Origin: Bradysia coprophila
Taxonomy: Eukaryota > Arthropoda > Insecta > Diptera > Sciaridae
Reading direction: 5' to 3'
NCBI RefSeq assembly: GCF_014529535.1
Contig: NC_050737.1
Span: 8,332,302 to 8,396,301 of the forward strand
DNA: 64,000 bases
In this document: piece by piece, positions 43,229 through 55,427 of the stretch
Layout: every line of letters starts with the position of its first letter
How positions within the stretch are numbered: the first letter of the stretch is position 1
Translations under genes and position numbers: made by a program
Notes under the pieces: generated by a model
Told to the model about the DNA's origin: nothing
The model's database searches: none
What the model saw: only the letters and a program-made list of their open reading frames with translations

Positions 43229-46200
43229 ATGGTAGTCCGAGCTAGTTTGATTAAGTTCGTGTTTACTGTACATTTGTGGAAGCTTTGCTCGCCAAAATTT
43301 ATCGAAAATGAATCATTCGTTCGACCGTATCGATACAACTTTTCTAATAATGTGGACGCAGTCCTAAACGGATCGTTAGCTAGTGTCGTGGGAATGCAAG
43401 ACCAAAGACCGAATGTCACTGTCGGCAATGTAAAGTTACAAAAAGTGGGAAGAATGAGCCGAAAACTGGATAATTTCGGAAGTAATCGCTTCTTTTACGT
43501 ACAAACGCGTAATGCTGATGGATTCGACGATAAGCAATTCAACGATCACTACTACATCAACTATCAACAAGCTTACGGCATTCGGTTTGATCCACAAAAA
43601 ATTAAAAGAAGTTTCAGTTTCAAAGAGTCAGAAAATGATGAATTAGTAACAACTGAAACGTTTGATGAGACCACAACCATTACAAACGATTTTCAAGAAG
43701 ACAATCACAATGAAGATGCATACGATGCCGACGAAGGACTCCTAAGTACATCTTTTCAGAATGATACGAGCTGGCCACCAGTGACCAACGAAACAAGTAA
43801 CTTCGTAGATGTTTCACACGTCTTCGACGGACAGCCATCAATCGAAAATGTTAATTCATATCAACATGTAGCCCAGCCGTCCAGGATTGCAGCGGCTCTT
43901 CAACATTTAAATTCAAAGATAAAAAATCTATTTTCCATTGATGTCAGTGCTAATCCGAGCACACAGCGTTTCCTGAATGTGTTTAATATTATAAAGTTCG
44001 AGAATGTGCCTTGTACATCGTCAAAGCCACCGTTAACTCCACTAGATGGTACATGCTATCACAAATTTGAATGCGACCAGCTGGGTGGAATTGCTGTCGA
44101 TACTTGTGCTGGTGGCTACGGAGTGTGCTGTGTTTGTAAGTTGAAATTTAAATCAATCTGTAAACGAAATTGATGCGGAAATATGCGGAACGTTTGGTAT
44201 TTTAGTCAGAGATTTAAGGCTGAGCTGATGAACTAATTCAATATGTTACACCTCGATCGAACCAAATGTCGTGACTGTAGACGCATTTAAAACGAATAAA
44301 AACTGTCAGTTAGAAATGACATTAAACACATCAGGGAAAAGCGTGTCGGAGCAAATAACACAAAACTTTCACGGTTCGTAGGTTCACGCGTTTTTCCGCC
44401 TACAATAAGAAAATCGATTCATTCATGTAACTTTCAATTTAATTTTTTTAATGCTAAATGACAGCCCTTTCGTTATTGTGCTGCCAGGTTTTCAAAAATG
44501 AATTAACGGGCACAAAGCACTCAAAATCCCACAACGGCATTGGCTTAACTGAAATATCATTTTCAGTGCAAGGACTTTAAATTTGATTCTCCGATTTTTA
44601 GTTCAATTTGGATGTGGTGGCACGACAAATCAGAACGTTAGTTACTTCAAAAATCCCGATTTCCCGGCCGCTACAAAAACCAAACTCATATGTACATTTA
44701 CCGTCGAACTACAGCCAAATGTAAATCAAGTTTTTCTCGAATTTCTATTCTTCGAGGTATGTGCACACAACGTCCCACTCGTTGAATGTATGAAACAATT
44801 TTTAGAAACAGTAAATCAAACACTTCCAGCTGAAAGCACCAAAAGGTGGCAGTTGTGTGGACGACCAATTCATTGTGGCTGGACACAGTTCGAATAACCT
44901 GATTCCAATTTTATGTGGAGTGAATTCCGGACAGCATGGTATGGTAGATTGAAATGATTTCGTTTCTGAACTAATCTATATTTTGCAGTCTACGTTAATG
45001 TTGATAGTTCGCTGGACCGAAAGTTATATCTGTCAGTTCTGGCAGCCTCTCCCGATGCAAGAGCATTCAACATACGCATATCCCAAGTAAGCGAACTAAT
45101 GGAATTCGTTTGGTCGGCTAATTTGTATTAAATTTTAGATTCAAGGGGCATTCGGACAGGCGCCGCAGAATTGTTTGCAATACTATCAAGAAGCAAACGG
45201 AGTTGTACAGACATTTAACTATGACGATCTAGCCGAAATTGTTGAAGTACGAAATCCAACGTATTTTGTGAGTGTGACATTCCGTTCAACCAAAATATTC
45301 ATTTTTAGTGTTTATCACGATGTGTTTACCTTCTTTTCTGGCGTAATGAACTGCAAAAGTCTTGTTGATTATTCGGTTGAAAAAATTCAAATATTTACTG
45401 AAATGTTGTCAGTTTATGGTGTGTAAACTGACTACGAAACAAACATTTAACAACAACATTTATTAATGGTTTCTATTTTCACTTTAATTTCATTTTTTCC
45501 ATTAAAAACACACGAAATTAGGTAAATTAACTGATCACAAAACATAAACATAACAAATTCCAAGTTTGACGTTTTGATGTCAATTTAGCGTTGTCAGACA
45601 ATGGTGATGATGAAAAAGAGTGGTGTCGCATGAAATATGCGGAAGTATTCAAAATTAAATTATTATTTTTTGTGAAAGATTTAGTAATGCAGAGTTAAAT
45701 AGATTCTAATTTCCACAGCTGACATTAAACCGTTGATCGATTTACGAATGTCGTCAATTTCAATGAACGTTTAAGAAAGCAAGAAATTAAACATTTTCGT
45801 ACCGGGAGATATATAGAGAAAGTCTATTCCTATTACTGTGAAACTGTATGAAACTTTGCCACCTGCCTTCGTGTGTGTCTTAACCTTGGTCATCTAGCTC
45901 CTTAATATGATTTTTGTTGAAGACCTGACAGAGCAAAATTTATCATGAGCAAAAAATATTGTCTATTTTGAACATGACCATGAAGTATCACTTGATTTTC
46001 TTAAGCATGTACATAAAAACTAAACCAACCAACTTGTTCTTCTTTTACATCCTTTAGAATAACCTAAATTACGCGATTTGCATAAAACGATTGCCAGAAT
46101 TCTGTACCATACAATACACCAATATTATCGGCAAATTCGAACTGCCCTTCCAATTGGTGAATGTTGATATGGGTAAGTACCCAGTACCCACCTTCTATCA

Positions 46201-46526
46201 CTGTCGACCATAGATCGCAAGACTAATCAAAAAAATCTCTAAAACCATTTTACTTCAATAAAGACGGAACCAGCGTCATACCATCCGGACAAGCTGGAGC
46301 TGAAATCTACAATTGTGCTGATGATTTTATATCGGTAAACGGAATACGTTTATGTGGCGACAAATTGAACGACGGAAGCGTTACCGACGATTTTACAATA
46401 AGTGCACCCGTAGCCGATTACAGTGCTGGTCCTATAATCATACCCGTACGAACAAATGATGCTGTGGTCGGCCGTGGCTTTAAATTGATATACCAACAGC
46501 TACCATGCCAGGATGTAACCGAATAA
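43229..46526 (+). CDS. Secreted CUB-domain protein
   Basis: Seven exons: 43229-44135, 44602-44756, 44830-44938, 44989-45086, 45139-45267, 46058-46172 and 46264-46526, about 591 residues. A hydrophobic N-terminus (LIKFVFTVHLWKLC) should be a signal peptide. Residues about 25-260 are acidic and low-complexity with N-glycosylation sites and a KIKR dibasic site (about 124-127). Then come a Cys-rich segment (GTCYHKFECDQLGGIAVDTC, GYGVCCVF), a first CUB-like domain from FGCGG (YFKNPDFPA, ICTFTVEL, CVDDQFIVAG, ILCGVNSGQH) and a second from NCLQYY to the LPCQDVTE end. Insects have several such proteins, mostly without known function; binding or protease-linked extracellular roles are inferred. Exon 3 uses the acceptor at 44828-44829 because the earlier one (44807-44808) gives an immediate stop. 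AATAAA overlaps the stop codon. Confidence 0.88.
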
Positions 46527-47611
46527 ATAATTTATTTTACTTTTAAAAAACCAGCCAGTTTTGAAAATTTATGTGGAATTGAGGTGGTCCCAAATCCGAG
46601 TTACCTCTTGCGTATTGTTTGTACTACACTCCATCCATGCTCTTCTACTTTAAATATGGTCTAAATGTAAAAGTGATTTGCGAAAGGTAACGGTCTTTTT
46701 AGATGACAAATAAATCGCCCAAACATCATTTCGACCTAAGGCTTGCAATGTAGCAGCTAGGATCTCTAGAACTTTGGGTAAATTTTGACTCGGCCGAAGA
46801 ATCTGTTTGTATCTACTCCTCCCATTGATATTTACGTCACAATCGAGGGAAAGTTTAAAGGTCGGCTTCGCCTCGGAACAACAAACTTCACGCGAAAACG
46901 AAACTTTTAATTTTTCGTTCCAGTTACGTACAATATTTTACATGCTACGGGCACGGAAAAAATGCTTCATTGATGCAATGAACGGAATGTAAAATCATAG
47001 CACTGCACTAGGACCGCTTTTATAACGGAAAATCGGTTACACTTTTCATATATAAAATTATACCAATCTTAGAAACGAAATGTCTAAGAAAAATTTTGAC
47101 TACCGCGTTAAGGAGGCCTCTCTTTAAAATTCTGTTCGTTCTGTTCTCGTCCTTGGTTCAGTGCTATGGTAAATATACATTTCAATTTCAGCTTTGACGT
47201 TTACTGCATTAAACCTTCGAAACATTTTCCATTGTAAAAGTAAGGAAATGTTGGACCCCAAAGGTAAGGTCTATACAAACTTGGCTTAGCGAGACGTATT
47301 ATTATCTGACCCAAACACTGGCCCACCTAAATTTCGAAGAATGTTTGATATTTCCTATACACCAGTGGCATCTGTATAAAGGGAAGAAAATTAAAATGGT
47401 TGATGGACACATGACAGCTGATGGGACTCGCACAGTGTGTGGTTTGTTTTTCTTTCTATTATTACTGTGTACAACCGCAAAAAAAATGCATAAACCTTAC
47501 AACTCAATAAATTAAACAATTAGCCAATTAAAATTCTTCATCAGGGCACACATTCATTTCCCCGTTTTCTATTAAAATCGCACGCACAAATGTTAGTTCA
47601 AATGTTATTCA
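46527..47611. other. Intergenic region, CUB gene to FAM20B
   Basis: About 1.1 kb with no additional gene; it should contain the FAM20B promoter. A 61-codon frame at 46807-46992 is not accepted. Confidence 0.45.
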
Positions 47612-49246
47612 ATGACAAAACAAATATGTTTGATTTTCGTTCTGTTAATAATTTTATTTTTGTTAATATTTTCGTTGAATTTTTACTTTTTAAACCGGCT
47701 AAATAATGATCAACTAAACGGCAAAGATCACCTAAAAATCGATAAACCAACGTATGTTCAAGGCTTAATCCGACGGTCAGTGAATAGTTTAAAGCCAGTG
47801 TATCTAAACAAAAATCCTCGATTCTACACCATTCGCAATAAATTGTTAAAGCATCTAAGTCCGGCACACTATGACAATGTAACCGTCGTTTGGGATATTG
47901 TCCACTGGGTAAGTGAATTATGCCTTTAGTCGAATGGAAACGTTAAATCAAACTCAATCAACCAAATTCTTAGTGGCCTGACGACAACGAAATTTATCCT
48001 CCAAATGATGCAACAATGGGACAGCTGATACAAGCATTAAAAGCGGAAAAAATTGTATCCGCCAAAAATTCACCGAAAGGAACACAATTGAAACTTCTAC
48101 TCACATTGGACGGCAATCAAAAAGTCATTTTCAAACCGAAATGGTATGAACGAAATGCCATTATTGATGGGCCCGTTTATTCCGGAAAGGATCGTTTCAA
48201 TGCGGAAATCTTTGGTTTCTATTTAGGATCATTACTGAACATGCGATGGACACCCGTGGCGGTCGGACGGAAATTGAATATGAAAGAGATTTTCGATAAA
48301 GCTGACAGACCATTGAGACGCACGATGACTGTTAATGGTGAGCATTTTTCGATTACTTTTCGATTCTCAGTACCAGCTCAAAAAATTTAACAAAAGCCAC
48401 GGCACCTCCCTGGCGTTTTACTCTGCTATGAAAAGTAGAAATAATTTTGATGATCAAGGAACGGACTTACTAATCAAATTCACATTTCCATTTACAGCGG
48501 TGCCAAATGAAAATCGAACCGAAATTTGTGTGTTCGGCAAATGTTTTTACTGTAAAGAATCGGAGCCCGTTTGTGGTGACGAAAATGGTTACCTCGAAGG
48601 TGTAATTTTACAATTAATTCCTGGCTCTTTTGCGAAATACCGATCGCCGTGGCAACGCACCTACAAAGACAATCAGAAGGCTGAGTGGGAAGACAATATG
48701 AACTATTGCGGGTATTAACATGGACGACTGCCGTGTTCCATTCAAATATTAATTTTCCTTCCATTCGTCAATTTTCAGTTCGGTCAAAGAAAAATATACG
48801 CAAACGCGGCTGCTTGATCTTGTCGACGCTTCCATATTCGATTTTATTCTACAAAACGGCGATCGACACCATTACGAAACGCGGAACGAACGGATCGTAC
48901 TGATTGATAATGGCAAGGGATTGGGCAATTCCAACTACGATTTTCTCGATATTTTAGCTCCATTGTATCAATGTTGCATGTAAGTGGATGTCCACTGCCG
49001 TTGGACCACGAGAATTATTTTTTTTTTACTTTGAATTTTAGATTGAGAAGGTCGACCTGGGAACGTTTGCTAGTTTTCTCCGGTGGAACGTTAACGGAAT
49101 TGATCGATCAAATAAGTAGAATGGACGATAGCTATCCCCTGTTGACACCGGGTCATTACAAAGCCGTCAACCGAAGATTTCTGCTCATTTTCAGTGCTGT
49201 TGAGTTTTGCTTTCAAAAGTTTGGTAACGTGGCTGTCCTCAAGTAA
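47612..49246 (+). CDS. FAM20B: Glycosaminoglycan xylosylkinase, FAM20B type
   Basis: Five exons: 47612-47908, 47974-48337, 48498-48711, 48779-48979 and 49042-49246, 426 residues (human FAM20B 409). FAM20B is a Golgi kinase that phosphorylates the first xylose of the proteoglycan linker, promoting chain extension. The N-terminus (residues about 5-27, LIFVLLIILFLLIFSLNFYF) is a type II signal anchor. The kinase fold starts VVWDIVHW-WPDDNEIYP. Seen motifs: GTQLKLLLTLDG, VIFKPKWY (Lys153), DRFNAEIFGFYL, the Cys cluster CVFGKCFYCKESEPVC, catalytic NGDRHHYE (Asp320) and metal-binding IDNGKGLGN (Asp335), then LAPLYQCC-ILRRSTWERL. Family members usually read NADRHH, so Gly319 is a mild change. All joins keep frame, and without splicing each exon soon meets a stop. 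Confidence 0.95.
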
Positions 49247-50879
49247 TAATAACAACTGGTGCGATTTCAGTTCTGTGCCATTCAATCGAAAAATGTTGTA
49301 AAATATGTAGGTAGGATAACCTTTTCACTTAAATAAATTGAACAGTTGTTACAGTTGACGGTTGAGTGGTTTATTGGCGTTTTATTTGGTCTGTTCTTGG
49401 TTTCATAATAAATGTTGCTGCAATGCACTTGTGCTGGCAATTTGACGAATCTAAAAATATGGAGAGTTTTCTACACGGTTGTAATTATTATAATGGTCAG
49501 TCGGATCGACACATCGGTCTGAAAGGAAATATTTATTTTATGAAATGATGATGATTTTGTAGTGAGACTAACTCTAAGTCCTCCACGTCTAACATTAATA
49601 GAACACAAAGTGGGATTCTTTTGTAAAACGACCTGCCGAAATCGGACGCATTTTAAAGTGGAGTTTTTGATATGTGCCAGATAGGGATTAGTCCCTAGAC
49701 ACCAAACATATTTTTTTGAAAGTTCTTCGCCTTTTGTATGGCTAGCGAGAGGTGATCTAAGAGTAATTATACCTAGAGAGGAAATTTTCACGACGAGATG
49801 TGGTCCCAACATCAGTCTTTATAATGTACACATTTCGTATAATTTTACACCAATCCATGTATGCGTTGACGCTATTTCGCTTTTGATAGTTCAATTTGCC
49901 CTCTTAATTAAGAGGGCAAACACACATACCAATAAACATTTCGTATTTCATATTTAGACCACATATGTTCGAAATTTCCTCTCTAGGCATAATTACTCTT
50001 AGGAGGTGATCGAATGGAAACAGAAAACATGCACTGGTTTTAGCTTCCTAATGACACCACAAATGCATGGGTGACCGCAAGCTTGACGTGCAAATATAGC
50101 ACTCATCTATTCACTCGTGATTTTCATACATCTAAGTAATAGAAACCGATCTTTTAACACATTGAACATTGTTTATTTATTGACTTCTTTCTTAATAGTC
50201 TTCATTATGTAGTTTGTAGAGGTTAGAATCGGTACAAAGCACAACAAAGTAGAATTTTCAATCCACATTTCAAGAGAATACCTCGGGACTTTGTCAATTT
50301 ATTTATAAAGATTAAATGCCCGATATGGATGGGCTTAGGCAGCGCTCTAACGTTTTGATGTCATTTTCAAATCTTCCGTTATTGGGAATATGCGACGAAT
50401 GTTCAAAAATTTTAAAGGAATTTTAGAGTGACTTTAAAGCTTTTCTAATATCAAGTGAAATTGCTTACCTGCAAGATAAGTAAGTCTATTCTCTGTATTC
50501 TGAATAAATTTTTAAGAGGTTTTATGAAGACTTTTGAGATTTTCAGGACATTTATTTATTTTATGCTAGCCTAAAGATTAAATAAAAATCTAGTCACAGT
50601 GTGTCACTAATGTGACATGCGTCCTTTATTTCTAATCCAAACCAAGCACCAAAAATTGCTAATGGCAAAAACAATGTACTGCATCGAAATTTAATCATTG
50701 AACAGTACAACTGAAATGAAACGTATACGGTACAGCGTCACGTATAGTACCATCGTTCTCGTTGATCTAAATATACCTACATCACATACATTTTGTTTTG
50801 CTTTGTCGTTGTTTGGTGTTTGTTGGGATGTTGTACGATTTCATTTCTAGTCGTATATGTTTAGCACGTCACAAAGTAT
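49247..50879. other. Intergenic DNA, FAM20B to the first tRNA
   Basis: No protein gene. Contains the palindromic element at 49758-50003. Confidence 0.45.
49750..50011. mobile_element. Palindromic MITE with 8-bp flanking repeat
   Basis: TAAGAGTAATTATACCTAGA (49758) is mirrored by CTCTAGGCATAATTACTCTTA (to 50001). AGGTGATC occurs at 49750-49757 and 50004-50011. Near the middle lies a perfect 20-bp palindrome, GCCCTCTTAATTAAGAGGGC (about 49900-49919). Confidence 0.75.
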
Positions 50880-50951
50880 GACTCCGTGGCGCAACGGTAG
50901 CGCGTCTGACTCCAGATCAGAAGGTTGCGTGTTCAAATCACGTCGGGGTCA
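50880..50951 (+). tRNA. tRNA-Trp (CCA), copy 1
   Basis: 72 nt. Acceptor GACTCCG pairs with CGGGGTC (one G-T pair), D-arm GGCGCAACGGTAGCGC, anticodon arm TCTGA-CTCCAGA-TCAGA with CCA at 50912-50914, T-arm GTTCAAATC, discriminator A. No intron. A T-run starting four bases after the gene would end RNA polymerase III transcription. Two identical copies lie downstream in duplicated DNA. Confidence 0.97.
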
Positions 50952-51039
50952 CAATTTTTTTTTTATTTTTTTTTTTTTTTAAAGTTGAGATAGAATTATT
51001 ATTATTATTTTATACGAGGATCCCGCACTCTTCAAGATA

Positions 51040-51900
51040 CTTATATCGAAAATAACCAAAATCCATGAAAAATCCGATGGAAGTTAGGAAGTGCCAGAGG
51101 AATCGTCTGTCCTTCCAAAATTTAGGAACCAACCTTGGAACATCTCACTCATGTCGAAAATAACCCAAATCCATCAAAAAATCCGATGAAAGTTAGGTAG
51201 TACCAGAGGAAACATGTTTCATCGCAAAATTTAGTAACAAACCTCAGATCACCCCACTTATATCGAAAATAACTCAAATCATTAAAAAAAACAGATGGAA
51301 GTTGGGAAGTACCAGAGGAATTATCTGCCATCCCAAAATTTAGGAACCAACCTTAAAACACCCCACTCATGTCGAAAATAACCGAAATCCATCAAAAAAT
51401 CCGATGGAAGTCAGGAGGTGCCAGAGGAATCATCTGTCATCCCAAAATTTAGGTACCAGCCTTGGAATATCTTACTTACATCGAAAATAATCCAAATCCA
51501 TCAAAAATTCAGATGGAAGTTAGGAAGTGCCAGAGGAATGATCTGTCGTCCCAAAATTAAGGAACTAACCTTGGAACACATTACTTACTTTGAAAATAAC
51601 CGAAATCCATCGAAAAATCCGATGGAAGTTAGATAGTGCCAGAGGAAGCACCTGTCACTTCAAAATGTAGGAACACCTCACTTATATCGGAATCGGAAAT
51701 AACCCAAATCCATCAAAAAAAAACAGATGGAAGTTAGGAAGTGCCAGAGGAATCATCTGTCATACAAAAATTTAGGAACCAACCTTGGAACACCTCACTC
51801 ATGTCGAAAATAACCCAAATCCATCAAAAAATCTTATAGAAGTTAGGATGTGTAAGATGAATCATCTGTCATCCCCAATTGAAATTTTACGAACCAACCT
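51040..51900. repeat. About 109-bp minisatellite, block X first copy
   Basis: About eight units, each with CGAAAATAACCCAAATCCAT, then ATCCGATGGAAGTTAGGAAG, TGCCAGAGGAATCATCTGTC and AAATTTAGGAACCAACCTTG. The same array is in the second copy, split by the insertion. Confidence 0.9.
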
Positions 51901-53084
51901 AGTGGAAGTTAACTTAATGATCCCCACAATTTTCAACAAGAAACACACCGCAAAACAACATACACCTTTCACCACATTACCATCCATATCATGCACCAAA
52001 ATAAACAGAGCACACACGCACACACACATACAAATTGGCTTTTATATGGAGACTTTGGGGAGCTCCAGCTCTCAAGGTATGGGTTTTTTCCAACTTTCGA
52101 ACACTCCATTCTTCTTTCTGAGCCATTATTAACCTATAACCGAAATTATATAGGAAAATCTATAGAAACGTTTAGAAGTTGCTGGATCCACTTTTCCATA
52201 GAAACTAACTAAGTAACTAACTAACGTAGACGATTTCAGTTATCTGAAAAAACGAAATTTAGCTTATTTTCACACAAAAACCAAAATTTTGAAATTCAAT
52301 ATCTTAACCAAATCGCAGCATACTTTAACGTGTTTGAATTTTCAAAATTACCTATAAATACAGTTCCAGCTGAATGGTTTGAAATTTTCAAAGTCAATTT
52401 TGACCAAATTCCTGGTATCCAATTAGTGTTTTTTTTCGCGTTATTTCATGACTAGGCTTTTTTTGACCAAATGCCCCCTGTCTATTATCTCATTTCATCA
52501 GTGTTAGAAACAATTAGAATTATATCGGATCAACAAAATTCACACGAAAACTCTACTTTTCATCTTTTTATCCCTAGTCATGTAATAGAAAACAAGACTT
52601 TTCATCTTTTTATCCCGAGTTATGTAATGGATTTTACATTCTGAGGGCTTCGAAAGAAGTGCTAGAAACAAGAAAAGTACGGTTTTCGACGCATGTAGCA
52701 TATAAAAATTTATTTTTGAAGAGTGTCATGACCGCACCATTTTTAATTTGATCGATTTTCTAGTATTAATTTTTCTAGAATAATTTAGACTAAACTCGAA
52801 CAAACCTTTTATGTTACTTTAATTTTTCGAGGACCATTCGTTCGATCGTTCCACATCGTTTTCTATGCTGTCAGGATTAGTGTGATGCAAGAGTCGTTTG
52901 AATCACTCGTGATGGAATAGAAAAAATCTAAAGAGAGAAAAAAATCTTTTGAAATGAATGTGGAACGAGTGACATAACCTCGAAAATGTAAAAATATATT
53001 TTGAGGTTAGTTTATAACATTGTTGGCTTTAAAGCGAGTAAACCACTCAAATGCATGTGCACTATCTCCATTATACGATATAAA

Positions 53085-53271
53085 CACGGCAGAGGAAAAT
53101 AAGCCAGGCAAAAGCGATTTATTTTTAAAACTTCAAGTTACACTGTATGAAATAAACTCAAATGAACACTGACAAAAATTAGGTTAATTTTTTTCGCAAA
53201 ATATAATGCTAGATACTTCAGGTCCCTAGTAAAATCAAGCGCTCCTGTCTGGTTTACTTTACTCTGCCGTG
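53085..53271. mobile_element. hAT-like MITE, copy 2 (187 bp)
   Basis: CACGGCAGAGGAAAATAAGC at the left, TTTACTTTACTCTGCCGTG at the right, flanked by ATATAAA on both sides. Same family as 12658-12849; copied with block X to 57229-57415. Confidence 0.85.
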
Positions 53272-53410
53272 ATATAAATTGTACAAATGGTTCAAATGCT
53301 ACGAATGTTTATACTTACTTTCAAATCAAGAAAATCGATCAAATTTTAGTGCTCCAACCATAAATTATAAAAAACTAAGTTCTGCGTTACCCTCGTCTCA
53401 CTAGTCCGGT

Positions 53411-53648
53411 GATTTTTAGCTTTGTTAGAGGCCATACATAATAAACAAAAAAGAAATAACTAAAATATGTTATGAATTTGTAGCGTGTCTGAACACCCAG
53501 ATCAGTTTCAAGCGTATAGCGCATAGCGTACATATATATATATAGCATCTATAGCATCGTTATCGTTTAACTGAATACTCACACACATTTTGTTTTGCTT
53601 TACAAAGGTTTGTGTTTGATGGTGTGCTTTTAGCACATGACAAAGTAT
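53411..53648. repeat. Duplicated 5' flank Y of tRNA copy 2
   Basis: GATTTTTAGCTTTGTTAGAG to the tRNA start matches 59792-60031 nearly base for base, including CATACATAATAAA and a TATATATA run of variable length. tRNA copy 1 has a different flank except for the last roughly 25 bp and a weak TTTTGTTTTGCTTT match. Confidence 0.92.
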
Positions 53649-53720
53649 GACTCCGTGGCGCAACGGTAGCGCGTCTGACTCCAGATCAGAAGGTTGCGTG
53701 TTCAAATCACGTCGGGGTCA
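53649..53720 (+). tRNA. tRNA-Trp (CCA), copy 2
   Basis: Identical in sequence to copy 1; anticodon CCA at 53681-53683; a T-run terminator follows directly. Flank Y precedes it and block X follows it. Confidence 0.97.
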
Positions 53721-54024
53721 CAATTTTTTTTTATTTTTTTTCAAAGTTGAGATAGAATTATTATTATTATTTTATACGAGGATCCCGGACTCTTCAAGAT
53801 ACTTATATCGAAAATAACCTAAATCCGATGGAAGTTAGGAAGTGCCAGAGGAATCGTCTGTCCTTCCAAAATTTAGGAACCAACCTTGGAACATCTCACT
53901 CATGTCGAAAATAACCCAAATCCATCAAAAAATCCGATGAAAGTTAGGTAGTACCAGAGGAAACATGTTTCATCCCAAAATTTAGTAACAAACCTCAGAT
54001 CAACCCAATTATATCGAAAATAAC

Positions 54025-55427
54025 GTACGACGTTCCTTTCAAATAAAACAAAAATTTCAAATAGCCCTAAAATTTTAATTTATTGAGTATAAATACACAT
54101 AGGGCCTAGTATCGGCCTCAGTCCGAGGATCCAAATTTAATTTTTTTTTCAACTACATTCTATTCGGCCTTTGATTACCTTCCAAATGAAACAAAAAATA
54201 CGAAAAACGGATGAAATTTGCTCGAGTTATATGTAAAATACGCACAGGGCCCTAGTAGCGGCCTTAGTCCGAGGACAAAAATTGAATTTTTTTCAACAAC
54301 ATTCTATTCGGCCTTTGATTACCTTCCAAATGAAACAAAAATTACGAAAAACGGATGAAATTTGCTCGAGTTATATGTAAAATACACATAGGGCCCTAGT
54401 AACGGCCTTAGTCCAAGGACCCAATTTAATTTTTTTTCAACAACATTCTATTCGGTGTTCGATTATCTTTCAAATGAAACAAAAATTACGAAAAACGGAT
54501 GAAATTTACTCGAGTTGTATGTAAATTACGCATAGGGCCCTAGTAGCGGCCTTAGTCCGAGGACCCAAATTTAATTTTTTTTTTCAACAACATTCTATTC
54601 GGTGTTCGATTATTTTTCAAATGAAACAAAAATTACGAAAAACGGATGAAATTTACTCGAGTTGTATGTAAAATACGCATAGGGCCCTAGTAGCGGCCTT
54701 AGTCCGAGGACCCAAATTTAATTTTTTTTTCAACAATATTCTATTCGGCCTTTGATTACCTTCCAAATGACACAAAAATTACGAAAAACGAATGAAATTT
54801 ACTCGAGTTCAATGTAAAATACACATAGGGCCCCAGTAGTGGCCCTAGTCCAAGGACCCAAATTTAATTTTTTTTTCAACAACTTTCTATTCGGCGTTCG
54901 ATTACCTTCCAAATGAAACAAAAATTACGAAAAACGGATTAAATTTACTTGAGTTCTATGTAAAATACACATAGGGCCCTAGTAGCTTTTCACTTCTAAG
55001 GCCCTAACTCACGGTCCACTCACCCGATTTAAAAAAAACTTTTTTTTCCTGGATTGGTATTGACAATACCTATCATTTGCCGTGTTATTTACATTTCCAT
55101 CGTTTATTTTGCCATAAATATCACCAAAAGACCTTAAATCACTTAGGTGGCCCTAACTCACGAAGGGCCGACCCGAATATGTCCATCTTCGAACTTAGCC
55201 TCACTATTTTGACTATCTTTCAGGGAAAAAAAAAATTTTGAAATCGGATTTGATTTACTCAAGATATCGACGTGACGGACAGACGGACAGACGGCCCAAA
55301 TTTTTATTGCGGATTCGTCATCTATGAACATAGGCAAACACTTTGCCCTTACCGTCTGCTTCGAATTCCATCAATTACACACGGCATCGTAATCCTATAA
55401 GCCCCTTCGTACTTCGTACGGGGCTAA
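54025..55427. mobile_element. 1.4 kb non-autonomous insertion with internal tandem repeats
   Basis: Present only in the second block X. The first kilobase is about seven units of 130-150 bp, each with CTTCCAAATGAAACAAAAAT, ACGAAAAACGGATGAAATTT and ATAGGGCCCTAGTAGCGGCC. A unique part follows, with CGGACAGACGGACAGACGG. Near the right end (55401-55424) a GCCCC...GGGGC hairpin is followed by CTAA. A terminal hairpin before CTRR resembles Helitron 3' ends, but no helicase or clear 5' end is seen, so the class is unproven. No coding frame. Confidence 0.75.

Larger units (their letters stand above)
50952..53411. repeat. Segmental duplication block X, first copy
   Basis: The 2.46 kb after tRNA copy 1, from ACAATTTTTTTT to CTAGTCCGGTG, recurs after tRNA copy 2 (53721-57555) with few differences except a 1.4 kb insertion there and a small deletion at its site. 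It contains a minisatellite (51040-51900) and a hAT-like MITE (53085-53271). The open frames in it are duplicated with it and show no family likeness. Confidence 0.93.

Noticed and set aside
44808-44897. Alternative CUB-gene exon starting after TTTTTAG at 44808
   Set aside because: In the required frame it reads AAA CAG TAA and stops; the acceptor at 44829 gives a proper CUB continuation.
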